Notes: generated from the letters alone by a model not told the origin. Counted from the stretch's first letter, positions 54,101 through 62,373 are shown. The stretch is 64,000 nucleotides of DNA from Saprospiraceae bacterium (GCA_019638455.1 JAHBTU010000001.1:1255501-1319500); one strand, 5' to 3'. Program-made: numbers and translations.

Positions 54101-55839
54101 TCTCCGACACGAGCTTCACCGAACCCGCTTGCTTTGGCTACTCCGACGGTATCATAAGTGTAGGTGTGATGGATGGCAACCCTGCCTATCAGTATCTCTG
54201 GAGCGCCGACTCACTGGGGCAAGGCACTTCTACCCTTATCAACATCCCCGCTGGAGACTACACGGTAACAGTCACCGATTTGGAGGGCTGCACATTGGTG
54301 GGCACCTTCACTTTGGGCCAGCCACCTGAAATCATCGTCACTTTTGGCACTCCCATGCCAACCTCTTGCTTCGGCGTTTGCGATGGCAGTGTGATTCCAA
54401 CCGTAACTTACGCTGATGGCACGACTGCTGACTTCAATTTCGTGTGGTCGGATGGAGGCTTGGACTCCATGCGCAATAACCTTTGCGCCGACACGGTGAA
54501 TGTGATTGCCATTGACCCGAACAACTGTTTCGGAACAGACACCATCATTATCCCGGGGCCACCCGCTGTGGCTTTCGACACGCTCTACACCATTCCCACC
54601 ACTTGTTTCGGCGGCGACGACGGCCAAGCCATCGTGAACGGCGCAGGCGGCAACGGCGGACCGTTCACCTACATTTGGGAAAGCGGCTCGACGAGCTCCA
54701 CCGCTACTGGGCTTGTGGCACAAGAATACAATGTCACGATTACCGACAATAACGGGTGTACGGGAGTGTTTACCGCCGAAGTGGGTCAACCCGACGAAAT
54801 CATTGTTTTGCAAAACGGCGCGGAAACCGAGAATGTAAAATGTTTTGGTGGTGACGATGGCCGATTGGGCGTGATTGTCACCGGTGGCAACCCCGGCGGA
54901 TACACTTATCAGTGGGTTGACCAAGACAGCATGACTGTGGGCAATATGCAAAATGAAGGAGGCTTGAAGGCGGGTGTTTACGCTGTCACCGTGACCGACC
55001 CGAAAGGATGCACTGGTGTGCTGCAAAACATGGTCATCACGGACCCGCCGCCCGTGCAGGGGCAATATCTGCCTTTGGAATCGCTGTTGTGCTTTGGCGA
55101 TGAGACCACCCTCTTCATTGACACCATTTTCGGCGGCTCTGGTGGGCCTTATCAGTTCAGCGTTGATTTTGGGGTGCTTTTGCCACCCAGTTTCCCTGTC
55201 TCAATTGGTGGTGGCGAGCATTTCATCACCTACTATGACCGCTTCAATTGTGAATTCACGGAGGTCATCAACGTGCAAGAGCCTGCACCGATATTGGTGG
55301 AATTCAACCCGCCGACTTGGGAAATTGAATTGGGCGATACGCTATACCAGCTCAAACCGATTATTTCAGGCCCGGCATTGGACACCTTTGTTTGGTCGCC
55401 TGCCGATTTGCTTCGAAATCCGTTTGACTTGCGGCCCTATGTCAACTCTTTCAACAATCAAACATACACCCTGACGGTCTTTGACGCAAACGGCTGTTCG
55501 GGTACTGGTTCTATCCTTATCGAAGTGGACCCCAACCGCAACGTCTATGTGCCCAACGTTTTCAAACCGGGCAACACGGGTGGCGAAAATGATTTCTTCT
55601 ATCCCATCGTTGGATTGGGCGTGGAAAAAGTCAACTATATGCGGGTCTATGACCGCTGGGGCACGCTGATGTATGAGCGCAATGACTTTTACCCTAACCC
55701 CGATGTGTTGGCTCAAGGTTGGGATGGGCGATATAGGGGGCAATATGTCAATCCTGCGGTGTTTGTGTATGTAATGGAGGTTAAGTTCCTCGACGGCAAG
55801 GTGTTGACCTATCGCGGCGACGTGACAGTGGTTCGATAG
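51199..55839 (+). CDS. Giant surface protein with cohesin-like domain, SprB repeats and gliding-type C-terminal sorting domain
   Basis: 1546 residues from ATG 51199 (signal KFLILLVVCFIGTAALVHAQ); a TTG at 51175 adds 8 residues. A cohesin-like domain lies at about 305-450 (VVGASFSINWDPTILEYNGIQ, GKLGFVIYNQSD, LVEVCFNVIG). From about 460 to 1380 come eleven SprB-type repeats, each opening with a TCFGD/TCFGGDDG-like block followed by YxWS and a YxVTVTDxxGC end. The last 90 residues (VYVPNVFKPGNTGGENDFFYP, VYDRWGTLMYER, GWDGRYRGQYVNPAVFVYVME) are the type B gliding-motility C-terminal domain. SprB-like adhesins move along the cell surface in gliding. A paired SprF is encoded at 33560, far away. 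Confidence 0.94.
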   Translation: MHKFLILLVVCFIGTAALVHAQVPQVISVAPFQFDPTAVSLTPDAPCNAAGTFTLGPFVGQSNDTSLDTIYLCEGDQISIVHNGDFNLAGDPVPATPPGIAWAFYTCKPTVAGDSYQTLLANEPCFLIGSTGNPVFAFGQPNGNITFLNNGLLQSTFNGGQPVSFFFAPITVDNFDPNQTYESSIVGAPPGPCVNVNIAAAFQVVYLNAIKESGVSNNFGNDCLGKFRISGGLPQWSSSARYTIDISLASDPAVKALIHNSSSQIGNNADVFFSVSQPGIYTVTIEDGKSCGHTFQINMSGCNPSDNATIAQPDTISPPNSQICIPLTVQNFQVVGASFSINWDPTILEYNGIQNPSDSIGSVFDLNNLNIQLTNQGKLGFVIYNQSDLGKVINIPNGNTLVEVCFNVIGPLGSCSPLTVTSSPTGVNIENATGNTVALTAIPGQVCVDFLPLTISAEVINPTCFGDASIRVMATGGTASYDVIIRSLGTGPTYSGNILTAGASFTRTGVQSGSWEVCVTDANNVEVCDTLVVDVPIIGASLENTKRPTCFSLTDGIVTAIVSLNGSAVPNPGPNFTFTWSPPNPAGNVPVFNNASAGVYSVTVTETNSGCTAFATGTLDQPQNLIIPNANLLITPTTCSGVNDGAITLTPLGGTPFPGMEYLYNWEYVCNVSDPPAQWSSGQSSTVQIDGLNDCTYFVTITDANGCTVNREIDVTTARNVDLQVTSTTPIFTNCFGDNTGSICVRVVETPASATPNYSFFWQPIGFQQNTVSPTESCYDDLPAGIYRVLAIDAIGCLDTITVEVFSPEAFFLDTTVYQIPTCAFQNNGSLTVQGFGGNGFPNGYTYLWSTGASGSSIANLSPGDYSVTATDLNGCVDSLFFTLELPPPPVITQVDSLPVKCGSDGSITVTSPTGVTYTWQTLDGQPVGNTATISGLPGDTYIVTIMDNQGCTTSDTFTLAPVTPMSFSDTSFTEPACFGYSDGIISVGVMDGNPAYQYLWSADSLGQGTSTLINIPAGDYTVTVTDLEGCTLVGTFTLGQPPEIIVTFGTPMPTSCFGVCDGSVIPTVTYADGTTADFNFVWSDGGLDSMRNNLCADTVNVIAIDPNNCFGTDTIIIPGPPAVAFDTLYTIPTTCFGGDDGQAIVNGAGGNGGPFTYIWESGSTSSTATGLVAQEYNVTITDNNGCTGVFTAEVGQPDEIIVLQNGAETENVKCFGGDDGRLGVIVTGGNPGGYTYQWVDQDSMTVGNMQNEGGLKAGVYAVTVTDPKGCTGVLQNMVITDPPPVQGQYLPLESLLCFGDETTLFIDTIFGGSGGPYQFSVDFGVLLPPSFPVSIGGGEHFITYYDRFNCEFTEVINVQEPAPILVEFNPPTWEIELGDTLYQLKPIISGPALDTFVWSPADLLRNPFDLRPYVNSFNNQTYTLTVFDANGCSGTGSILIEVDPNRNVYVPNVFKPGNTGGENDFFYPIVGLGVEKVNYMRVYDRWGTLMYERNDFYPNPDVLAQGWDGRYRGQYVNPAVFVYVMEVKFLDGKVLTYRGDVTVVR

Positions 55840-55865
55840 TTGCCAACCCCGGTTTTACGAATAGA

Positions 55866-55903
55866 AAGAGCCATCCCACCTCACAGGGATGGCTCTTTTT
55901 TTA
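55866..55903 (+). terminator. Rho-independent terminator of the giant gene
   Basis: AGAGCCATCCC at 55867-55877 pairs perfectly with GGGATGGCTCT at 55886-55896, loop of eight, followed by seven or more T. Confidence 0.92.
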
Positions 55904-55981
55904 TGATGCCAAATGCGCTCTATTTCAAAAAAGAAGAGCGGTGTGGAAACAACATTTTATTTTGCAGCAAAAAAATGGACT

Positions 55982-57154
55982 ATGTTGCGTCAATTCTTTT
56001 TGCTGTTTGCACTATTTGCGTTTGCGGCTTGCGCCACCGACAAGCATCTGCGTCAAGCGAAAAAAATACTTGCCGACACCCCGGTGGTGGATACCCACAT
56101 AGACTTCCCATGGCATTTGGTGGAAACTGGGAAATGGCACAAACCCGGCTACACTGCGTTTGCATTGAAAAATCCAACAGGTGACTTTGATTTTGAAAGA
56201 GCAAAAAAGGGCGGGCTTTACGGCGCTTTCATGTCAATATATGTGCCTTCTCGCTATCAGGCAGAGCCGGGACGCTCGAAACAAGTGGCCGATTCATTGA
56301 TAGATGTGGTCTATGCGATGGCACGGGATTACCCTGATAGGTTTGCGCTCGCAACAAATGCCAACGACGTGCTGCGCAATTTTAAAAAAGGCATCGTGTC
56401 GCTCCCAATGGGCATGGAAAACGGCTCGCCCATCGAGACGCTCGCCGACGTGGCTTATTTTCACCAACGCGGCATTCGTTACGTCACGCTGGCACATAGC
56501 CGCGACAACCAAATTTGCGACTCCTCCTACGATACGCTCAAAACCCATGGTGGCCTGAGCGAGTATGGCCGAGAGGTGGTGCGAGAAATGAACCGCGTGG
56601 GCATCATGGTGGATGTCAGCCACCTTTCAGATGACGCGATTTGGGATATTTTGAAAATATCGAAAAAACCGCTCATCGCCACGCATTCAGCCTGCCGCCA
56701 TTTCACACCCGGCTTTGAGCGCAATCTGCCGGACACGCTCATCAAGGCCATTGCGCAAACTAATGGGGTGATTCAAGTGCCATTTAGCCATTATTTCTTG
56801 AGTGCCCGCGCCAGAGAGGTTTTCAAGAATGCAGAGGAAGCATTGAAGAAAAAAGGGCTGTCCGAGAAGTCCCCGGAGGGCCGCGCTTTCATGCGACAAC
56901 AACTGGTGCTTGGCGGGATAACGGCCCGAGATGTGGCAGACCATATTGACCACATCAAAAACTTGGTCGGGATAGACTTTGTAGGGCTGGGTGGCGACTT
57001 TGATGGTGTGGGCCTCGCGTTGCCACCAGATTTGGCGGATGTGGGTATGTATCCGAACCTGCTCGCCGAACTGCTGCGACGGGGGTATTCCCGACAAGAC
57101 ATCAAAAAGATATGCTACGAGAATGTTTTGAGGGTGTGGAAGGCAAATGAGTAA
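55982..57154 (+). CDS. Membrane dipeptidase (peptidase M19) lipoprotein
   Basis: 390 residues from ATG 55982 at the start of a lipoprotein signal (LRQFFLLFALFAFAACATD, lipobox FAAC). Renal-dipeptidase-like enzyme with a binuclear zinc site: HxD in VVDTHIDFPWHL, bridging Glu in LPMGMENGSPI, His in MVDVSHLSDDA and LIATHSACRHF, Asp in VGLGGDFDGVG. It would cleave dipeptides in the periplasm or at the outer membrane. The ATG at 55913 would add 23 charged residues. Flanked by terminators on both sides, so monocistronic. Confidence 0.94.
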   Translation: MLRQFFLLFALFAFAACATDKHLRQAKKILADTPVVDTHIDFPWHLVETGKWHKPGYTAFALKNPTGDFDFERAKKGGLYGAFMSIYVPSRYQAEPGRSKQVADSLIDVVYAMARDYPDRFALATNANDVLRNFKKGIVSLPMGMENGSPIETLADVAYFHQRGIRYVTLAHSRDNQICDSSYDTLKTHGGLSEYGREVVREMNRVGIMVDVSHLSDDAIWDILKISKKPLIATHSACRHFTPGFERNLPDTLIKAIAQTNGVIQVPFSHYFLSARAREVFKNAEEALKKKGLSEKSPEGRAFMRQQLVLGGITARDVADHIDHIKNLVGIDFVGLGGDFDGVGLALPPDLADVGMYPNLLAELLRRGYSRQDIKKICYENVLRVWKANE

Positions 57155-57159
57155 AAAAG

Positions 57160-57198
57160 GAAACGCCCAGTATGCACACAGATACTGGGCGTTTCTTC
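57160..57198 (+). terminator. Rho-independent terminator of the dipeptidase gene
   Basis: GAAACGCCCAGTAT at 57160-57173 pairs perfectly with ATACTGGGCGTTTC at 57182-57195, eight-base loop, then TTCT. Confidence 0.85.
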
Positions 57199-57234
57199 TA
57201 TGGTAAAAACTTAGGCAGGACAACAGACATTGAA

Positions 57235-57310
57235 TTTTGACAGGATTTAGAGGATTTTTCGCAGCGAAGCCGCCTCATTGAACCTGTAAATCTTGTTAAT
57301 CCTGTCAAAA
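57235..57310. repeat. Repeat family 3 hairpin
   Basis: TTTTGACAGGATT at 57235-57247 pairs perfectly with AATCCTGTCAAAA at 57298-57310. The interior contains CCTGTAAATCTTGTT, shared with the element at 22295-22369. Confidence 0.8.
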
Positions 57311-57387
57311 CAATAAGGCTGTCATCCGCGTCCTCTGCGTTTGGAGGCTGACTCTGTTTTTACCTTCTATGAATCAAGGATTCTCAA

Positions 57388-59118
57388 TCAGGCATCCGTT
57401 TTTTTGGTGCGCTTAGCTTTCGGCTTCTTTTCGGTCGCATCTTCTTCGACGATGCCCTTCGCGCTCTCCAATTCGTCGCCGACAGACTTGTGAACCACGT
57501 CGTCTATGATGCCCTTCGCGCTCTCCAGCTCCTCGCCGACCGATTTGTGAACCACGTCGTCTATGATGCCCTTCGCGCTCTCCAGCTCCTCGCCGGCCGA
57601 TTTGTGAACCACGTCGTCTATGATGCCCTTCGCGCTCTCCAATTCGTCGCCGACAGACTTGTGAACCACGTCGTCTATGATGCCCTTCGCGCTCTCCAGC
57701 TCCTCGCCGGCCGATTTGTGAACCACGTCGTCTATGATGATGCCAGCCTTTTTATCGGCATCAGCTTCTTCATTTCCCTTTTTCACCGCTTCCAAAACAT
57801 CTTCCACCACGTCGGAGGCTTTTTTCATCACCTCATCTGCGATGTCTTCTGCCTTTTCCATCGCCACAGAGGCTACGGCTTTGACAGAGTCGAGCGCGTC
57901 CATCAAAACATCGCCGAGCACAGTGCCTGCTGCTTCAATAAATTCGCCTGTTTCTTCCGTGGTTGAGGGGGCGTTGGGTCTTGTCTTGATTTGCGCGGCG
58001 ATTTCAGATTTTGCCTTTTCCTTGGCCGCTTCGATTTTTTTCCGCTCCTCGTCTTTTTCTGCTTTGCGGGCTTCTTTGTCCTTTGCCAACTCCAGCTGGC
58101 GCTGCACATCGTCGCGCACTTGGGTGAGTTCAGCCAATTTCTCGCGCTTGGATGCCAAGCGGTCTTCAATCATTTTGATTTTGGCGATGCGTATTTGCGC
58201 CTCGAGCTGCCCTTCGCTTGTGTTTACCTTTTTATGCTGGAAAGCGAGCTCTTCCTCGTCGCGCCGCACATTGTCCGCCATGCGCTTGATGGCCTCGTTG
58301 AGGCCGGCGATGCGGCGAGCATTGCGCTCGACCAATGAGCCTTCGTTGGCCGATGGTCCGAATTTGCGGTTTTTCGCTTTTTTGAATGCGGCATCCAAGC
58401 GATTCCACAGTTGGTTGCGGTGTTCGTTGGTCATCTGCACGTCGCGGTAGCGGCGTTGCAGCTGTTTGAGTTCTTCCAACACACTATTGATTTTTTGGCC
58501 GCCAGCCTCTATGCGGGCTTCGATGTCGGTCAATGTTTTGTTGAACTCGTCGAATACAGATTGGGATGCGGCCGCGAACTCGCTATTGACGCGCGAGCGG
58601 ATTTTTTTCAACTCCTCAAAAAGGGCATTGATATTGTCGCGCAAATTGTCGGCATGCTCGCGGTAAAGATTGCGTTCCCGGCTTTGGGTTTGCACTTTGT
58701 CCCAGAATGACCTCAGCCCTTGAAAAATTTTGTTGTCGTAGGAAGTCAATGCCTCGATTTTCTCTTTGAACTCTGTCAGCTCTTGTTGGTAGGTTTCGTG
58801 AAGTTTGGAGGATAGCACAGCAAACTGCCACTCGGTCTGTGCTCGAGAGATAAGGTCTGTCCGGTCTGTTTTGATGTCGTCGGGCAAAAGCGTTTCGGTG
58901 ATGCTGAGCGGACGTTCGATGGCGGTGTGCCCTTCTGGAAAGGCCACTTCTTTCCCACTGCGCCACTGGTTCATTATTTTGTTCACGAAGTCATCGGTGG
59001 CAATGGCTAATGGGAACGTGTAAAGCATTACTTTGCTGTTATCTGCTTTAAGTTCCAGAGCAATCAGGATTTTTTCGTCGTCGGCGTTGGTTCCCCAAAC
59101 TACTACTTTGTTCTTCAT
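57388..59118 (-). CDS. Coiled-coil protein with DUF349-like region and five 19-residue C-terminal repeats
   Basis: 576 residues, no signal peptide. Residues 1-90 are globular. From about 95 to 340 the chain is a long charged coiled coil in which QELTEFKEKIEALTS, RSFWDKVQTQSRERN and LWNRLDAAFKKAKNRKF resemble DUF349-type helical repeats. An Ala/Lys/Glu-rich helix follows, then an Ala/Val-rich amphipathic stretch (DSVKAVASVAMEKAEDIADE). At about 465-560 a unit GIIDDVVHKSxGxELESAK occurs five times in tandem, and the tail is Lys-rich (KKPKAKRTKK). Role unknown; the Lys-rich end could bind nucleic acid. Likely cytosolic. It diverges from nothing and lies downstream of asd on the same strand. Confidence 0.85.
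   Translation of the reverse strand: MKNKVVVWGTNADDEKILIALELKADNSKVMLYTFPLAIATDDFVNKIMNQWRSGKEVAFPEGHTAIERPLSITETLLPDDIKTDRTDLISRAQTEWQFAVLSSKLHETYQQELTEFKEKIEALTSYDNKIFQGLRSFWDKVQTQSRERNLYREHADNLRDNINALFEELKKIRSRVNSEFAAASQSVFDEFNKTLTDIEARIEAGGQKINSVLEELKQLQRRYRDVQMTNEHRNQLWNRLDAAFKKAKNRKFGPSANEGSLVERNARRIAGLNEAIKRMADNVRRDEEELAFQHKKVNTSEGQLEAQIRIAKIKMIEDRLASKREKLAELTQVRDDVQRQLELAKDKEARKAEKDEERKKIEAAKEKAKSEIAAQIKTRPNAPSTTEETGEFIEAAGTVLGDVLMDALDSVKAVASVAMEKAEDIADEVMKKASDVVEDVLEAVKKGNEEADADKKAGIIIDDVVHKSAGEELESAKGIIDDVVHKSVGDELESAKGIIDDVVHKSAGEELESAKGIIDDVVHKSVGEELESAKGIIDDVVHKSVGDELESAKGIVEEDATEKKPKAKRTKKTDA
57451..57735 (-). repeat. Five tandem 57-bp repeats within the coiled-coil gene
   Basis: Units at 57451, 57508, 57565, 57622 and 57679, each exactly 57 bases, coding for 19 residues. 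Differences between units are few and cluster at the codons giving SVGDE, SVGEE or SAGEE, so the array has expanded or been homogenised recently. Confidence 0.95.
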
Positions 59119-59177
59119 TTCTTGCTGTTGGCTGTAACTGTTGGCTTTTGGCCTTGAGTTGGTTTGGCAATCGGCGG

Positions 59178-59185
59178 CAAAATTA
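59178..59185 (-). promoter_or_regulatory. Bacteroidota -7 box for the coiled-coil gene
   Basis: 59185-59178 reads TAATTTTG on the minus strand, overlapping the asd stop codon and 59 bases before the ATG at 59118. Confidence 0.45.
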
Positions 59186-60205
59186 TGCCGCAGTCGCAGT
59201 TTTTTTCACTTTTAATTTCAAAATCCCCTGCGCGAGCAGGTATTCTGCGATTTGAACGGCATTGGTAGCAGCCCCTTTTCGCAAATTATCGGACACCACC
59301 CACATATTTAGAGTGTTGGGTTGGCTTTCGTCGCGGCGCAATCGTCCCACAAAGACATCATCTTTGTCGTGGGCAAAGAGCGGCATAGGGTATTGCAGTT
59401 CGGCGGGGTTGTCCGTCAGCACCACGCCCGGCGCGTGAGATAGGATGCGGCGCACTTCGTCCAAGTCGAAGTCGCGCTCAAATTCGACATTGACTGACTC
59501 CGAGTGCCCGCCAATGACTGGCACACGCACTGTGGTGGCAGTGACTCGAATCGAATCGTCGCCCATGATTTTTTTGGTTTCGTTCACCATCTTCATCTCC
59601 TCTTTGGTGTAGCCATTTTCGGTGAACACATCAATGTGAGGCAACAAATTGAGGTCAATTTGGTAAGGATAGGCGCGTGTGCCGGGCTTGCCCTTGCGCT
59701 CGCTCATCAACTGGTCAACGGCCTTCACGCCCGTGCCGGTGACGCTTTGGTAGGTGCTGACCACCACGCGCTTGATTTTGTACTTATCGTGCAAAGGCTT
59801 GAGCGCCACCACCATTTGAATGGTGGAGCAGTTCGGGTTGGCGATGATTTTGTCTTTCTTCGTCAGCACCTGGGCATTCACCTCCGGGACTACCAGTTTT
59901 TTTTCGGGGTCCATGCGCCACGCCGAGGAATTGTCAATGACGACCGTGCCTTGCTCCGCAAACTTCGGCGCCCATTCTTTCGATACGCTGCCGCCAGCCG
60001 AAAAAATGGCTACATCAGGCTTTTTGGCCACTGCTGTTTCCAAGCCGATTATCTTGTATCGCTTGCCGCGAAATTTGACTGTCTTGCCTACCGAACGCTC
60101 GCTGGCGACGGGAAAAAGCTTGGAAACTGGAAAATTGCGCTCTTCGAGCACTTGCAACATTTTCGAGCCAACCAGCCCAGTGGCACCGACAACTGCTACC
60201 TTCAT
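59183..60205 (-). CDS. asd: Aspartate-semialdehyde dehydrogenase
   Basis: 340 residues from ATG 60205 (MKVAVVGATGLVGSKML); the ATG at 60337 adds 44 residues without family match. Reduces aspartyl phosphate with NADPH on the way to lysine, diaminopimelate, methionine and threonine. Seen: the Rossmann GATGLVG, FSAGGSVSKEWAP, DNSSAWRMDP, the catalytic Cys in IANPNCSTIQMV, STYQSVTGTGVKAVDQL and the catalytic His in RVPVIGGHSESVNVEF. No lysC or dap genes adjoin. A -7 box on the minus strand lies at 60313-60320. Confidence 0.97.
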   Translation of the reverse strand: MKVAVVGATGLVGSKMLQVLEERNFPVSKLFPVASERSVGKTVKFRGKRYKIIGLETAVAKKPDVAIFSAGGSVSKEWAPKFAEQGTVVIDNSSAWRMDPEKKLVVPEVNAQVLTKKDKIIANPNCSTIQMVVALKPLHDKYKIKRVVVSTYQSVTGTGVKAVDQLMSERKGKPGTRAYPYQIDLNLLPHIDVFTENGYTKEEMKMVNETKKIMGDDSIRVTATTVRVPVIGGHSESVNVEFERDFDLDEVRRILSHAPGVVLTDNPAELQYPMPLFAHDKDDVFVGRLRRDESQPNTLNMWVVSDNLRKGAATNAVQIAEYLLAQGILKLKVKKTATAA

Positions 60206-60312
60206 GTTATGAGTGGATTTGTTGAGTTGAGGATTTGCGTTATTGTCACTTGATGGTTGGCGCGTTCCTTTTGTTTGAAAAAAATTTGCGCCACCCGATT
60301 TTTTTATGGCCG

Positions 60313-60320
60313 CAAAGGTA
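60313..60320 (-). promoter_or_regulatory. Bacteroidota -7 box for asd
   Basis: 60320-60313 reads TACCTTTG on the minus strand, about 108 bases before the asd ATG and divergent from the psd box 33 bases away. Confidence 0.5.
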
Positions 60321-60352
60321 GAAAACCCGAAAGGCAAGGCTCAAAAATTATC

Positions 60353-60360
60353 TAATTTTG
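60353..60360 (+). promoter_or_regulatory. Bacteroidota -7 box for psd
   Basis: TAATTTTG fits TAnnTTTG. It lies 48 bases before the ATG at 60408 and inside the longer open frame from 60306, which supports 60408 as the true start. Confidence 0.55.
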
Positions 60361-60407
60361 CCTCGTTCAAAAAAACCACGCCTATCCTTCTCAACAATAC
60401 AGCGCAA

Positions 60408-61061
60408 ATGCTTTATCGAATCCACAAAGAGGGCCGCACCATCCTATTGACCGTATTGGCGGCCTTGGTCGTGCTGAACCTGACGTTCTGGAAGTTTCTC
60501 CCTATCGCATTCTGGATTTTTCTGGCGCTATCGGTCGTTTTTTATTTGATTGTGCTTCAATTTTTTAGAAACCCCGTGCGCGAGATAATGGTCGCTGACA
60601 ACAGCATCATCTATGCGCCAGCGGATGGACGAATATGCGTGATAGAGGAAGCCTACGAATCCGAGTACTTCAAGGAAAAGCGCCTGCAAGTTTCCATTTT
60701 CATGTCTCCATTCAACGTACACGTCAATCGCAACCCGGTGAGCGGAGTGGTCAATTATTTTCGTTATCACCCGGGCAAATATCTGGTAGCTTGGCATCCT
60801 AAAAGCAGTACCGAAAACGAGCGCACCACCGTCGTGTATGACATAGGCAAAGGCAAGATACTGATGCGCCAAATTGCGGGAGCTTTGGCCAAACGCATCA
60901 AATGGTATGTTCAAGAGGGCGACCAAGTGCAGCAGGGTCAGGAAATGGGTTTTATCAAATTCGGTTCCCGCGTGGACTTGTTCTTGCCTTTGAATGCCAA
61001 AATCGAAGTAGCCATGAACCAACAAGTGAAAGGCAATCTGACCGTGGTGGCCCGCCTGTGA
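60408..61061 (+). CDS. psd: Phosphatidylserine decarboxylase-family proenzyme
   Basis: 217 residues from ATG 60408 (MLYRIHKEGRTILL). Two N-terminal hydrophobic segments (LTVLAALVVLNLTFW, AFWIFLALSVVFYLIVL) anchor it in the inner membrane. The core has YAPADGRICVIEE, FMSPFNVHVNRNPVSGVV and, near the C-terminus, MGFIKFGSRVDLFLP, where the Gly-Ser bond is the expected self-cleavage site that creates the pyruvoyl group. It makes phosphatidylethanolamine from phosphatidylserine. Short form as usual in Bacteroidota. Followed 53 bases later by a secreted protein gene. Confidence 0.93.
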   Translation: MLYRIHKEGRTILLTVLAALVVLNLTFWKFLPIAFWIFLALSVVFYLIVLQFFRNPVREIMVADNSIIYAPADGRICVIEEAYESEYFKEKRLQVSIFMSPFNVHVNRNPVSGVVNYFRYHPGKYLVAWHPKSSTENERTTVVYDIGKGKILMRQIAGALAKRIKWYVQEGDQVQQGQEMGFIKFGSRVDLFLPLNAKIEVAMNQQVKGNLTVVARL

Positions 61062-61114
61062 AGTCCCTGCACCCAAACCCGATTTTTTCACATAAAACAA
61101 ACATATACAACGCC

Positions 61115-61807
61115 ATGAGAAAGTCTCTTCCTCTTTTTTCATTGCTTCTAATCCCCATGCTGGCCACCGCGCAGAAATGTGTCGAATTGTACGACTACTT
61201 CCAAGAAGGCATTACCCTTGAATACACCAACTACGACAAAAAAGGCAAAGCCGAAATGGTGACGACCCAAAAAGTGACCAGCCTGACGGAAAACGCCGAT
61301 ACGGTCATTGCCACCATCAGCGCCTCCGCCGTCAACGAGAAAGGCAAAGACCTGTACAGCAACGTTTTCCCCATCAAATGCCACGAGGGGGTGATTTACA
61401 TGGATATGCGCTCGCTCGTGCCGCCCCAACAAAATGCAGGTCAGTCGCCCGATATGCAGATGGAAATCAAAAGCAACGATTTGATATTCCCCGCAGGTAT
61501 GAAGCCCGGCCAGTCGTTGCCTGATAGCGAGATGGAACTGACCGTTCGGATGGGCGGCCTGCAAATCATGAACAACAAATACTACATCAAAAACCGGAAG
61601 GTAGAAGCAGAGGAAAATGTGAGCACTCCGGCTGGCACATACAAGTGCCTTAAAATCAGCTACGATTTTGAATTCAAAATGTTGGGTACGCGCACCTATC
61701 GCACCGAATACTGGTATTCTCAAGCAGTGGGCATGGTGAAATCAATCAACTACGACAAGAAAGGCAATGTGGAAAGCCGAACAGAACTGACCAAATTCAG
61801 CCAATAG
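61115..61807 (+). CDS. Exported TapB/DUF3108-like protein
   Basis: 230 residues from ATG 61115 with a signal peptide (KSLPLFSLLLIPMLATAQ). The mature protein is a run of strands: EGITLEYTNYDKKGKAEMVTTQKV, IKSNDLIFPAGMKPGQSLPDSEM, VSTPAGTYKCLKISYDFEFKM and TEYWYSQAVGMVKSINYDKKGNVES. The PAGTYKC block and the closing YWYSxxVGMVKS are typical of TapB-family/DUF3108-like periplasmic proteins, possibly with a lipid-binding fold; role unknown. Probably co-transcribed with psd. Confidence 0.82.
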   Translation: MRKSLPLFSLLLIPMLATAQKCVELYDYFQEGITLEYTNYDKKGKAEMVTTQKVTSLTENADTVIATISASAVNEKGKDLYSNVFPIKCHEGVIYMDMRSLVPPQQNAGQSPDMQMEIKSNDLIFPAGMKPGQSLPDSEMELTVRMGGLQIMNNKYYIKNRKVEAEENVSTPAGTYKCLKISYDFEFKMLGTRTYRTEYWYSQAVGMVKSINYDKKGNVESRTELTKFSQ

Positions 61808-61903
61808 CCCATTAACACCCATTTAAGATTTGGGCGATGAAACCCTCCGCGTGTCGCATGGTCTAACGGCTGTTCCTTCTCAAAAAAAGGACTTTTTTCA
61901 GAT

Positions 61904-62341
61904 ATGAAACTACGAATCTTGTTCAAGTCACTCCCCTTAACCCTCTTGGCTTTGCTCTCTTTCGTCGCGTTGAACGCTCAGACCGAAAAGCCATCACCCT
62001 CAAAAGATGCCAGAGCCAACATGGCTGAACGCCGCCAAAGCAACGCGGACGAACTCGCCAAGGAATTGAATCTTTCCGACGAGCAAAAAGCCAAACTCAA
62101 CAAAATTGACGAGGATTTTGCGGCCAAGGCCAAAGCCTCCCGCGAGGCAAGAAAAGAGAACGCCCAGCAAATGCGGGAAGAACGCATCAAGGCGTACAAA
62201 TCAGTGATGACACCTGAGCAAGCCGCCAAGTATGACGAATACCGCGAAAAGAAAAAGGCAGAACACAAGCAAAAAAGCCAGCAAAGGCAAGAAAAACGAG
62301 CCAACAAGCCCAGAAGCAAGGCTGCGCCACAAAGACAATAA
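61904..62341 (+). CDS. Exported Spy/LTXXQ-like basic helical protein
   Basis: 145 residues. Signal peptide (LFKSLPLTLLALLSFVALNAQ) and a very charged helical mature chain. LNLSDEQKAKLNKI and VMTPEQAAKYDEY are LTxxQ-like motifs of the Spy/CpxP periplasmic chaperone group, here spaced as in the small Bacteroidota proteins of that kind. The last 35 residues are almost only Lys, Gln, Arg and Ala. Possible periplasmic chaperone; inference. Ends in a strong terminator. Confidence 0.82.
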   Translation: MKLRILFKSLPLTLLALLSFVALNAQTEKPSPSKDARANMAERRQSNADELAKELNLSDEQKAKLNKIDEDFAAKAKASREARKENAQQMREERIKAYKSVMTPEQAAKYDEYREKKKAEHKQKSQQRQEKRANKPRSKAAPQRQ

Positions 62342-62373
62342 AGAGGCGGTTAAACACCACGAATGAGACCAAT

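Noticed and set aside
57451-57735. CRISPR-like regular repeats
   Set aside because: The units are contiguous without spacers and lie in frame within a protein gene.
57490-57966. Open frame on the plus strand opposite the 57-bp repeats
   Set aside because: Its periodic sequence is only the complement of the repeat array; no start signal or similarity.
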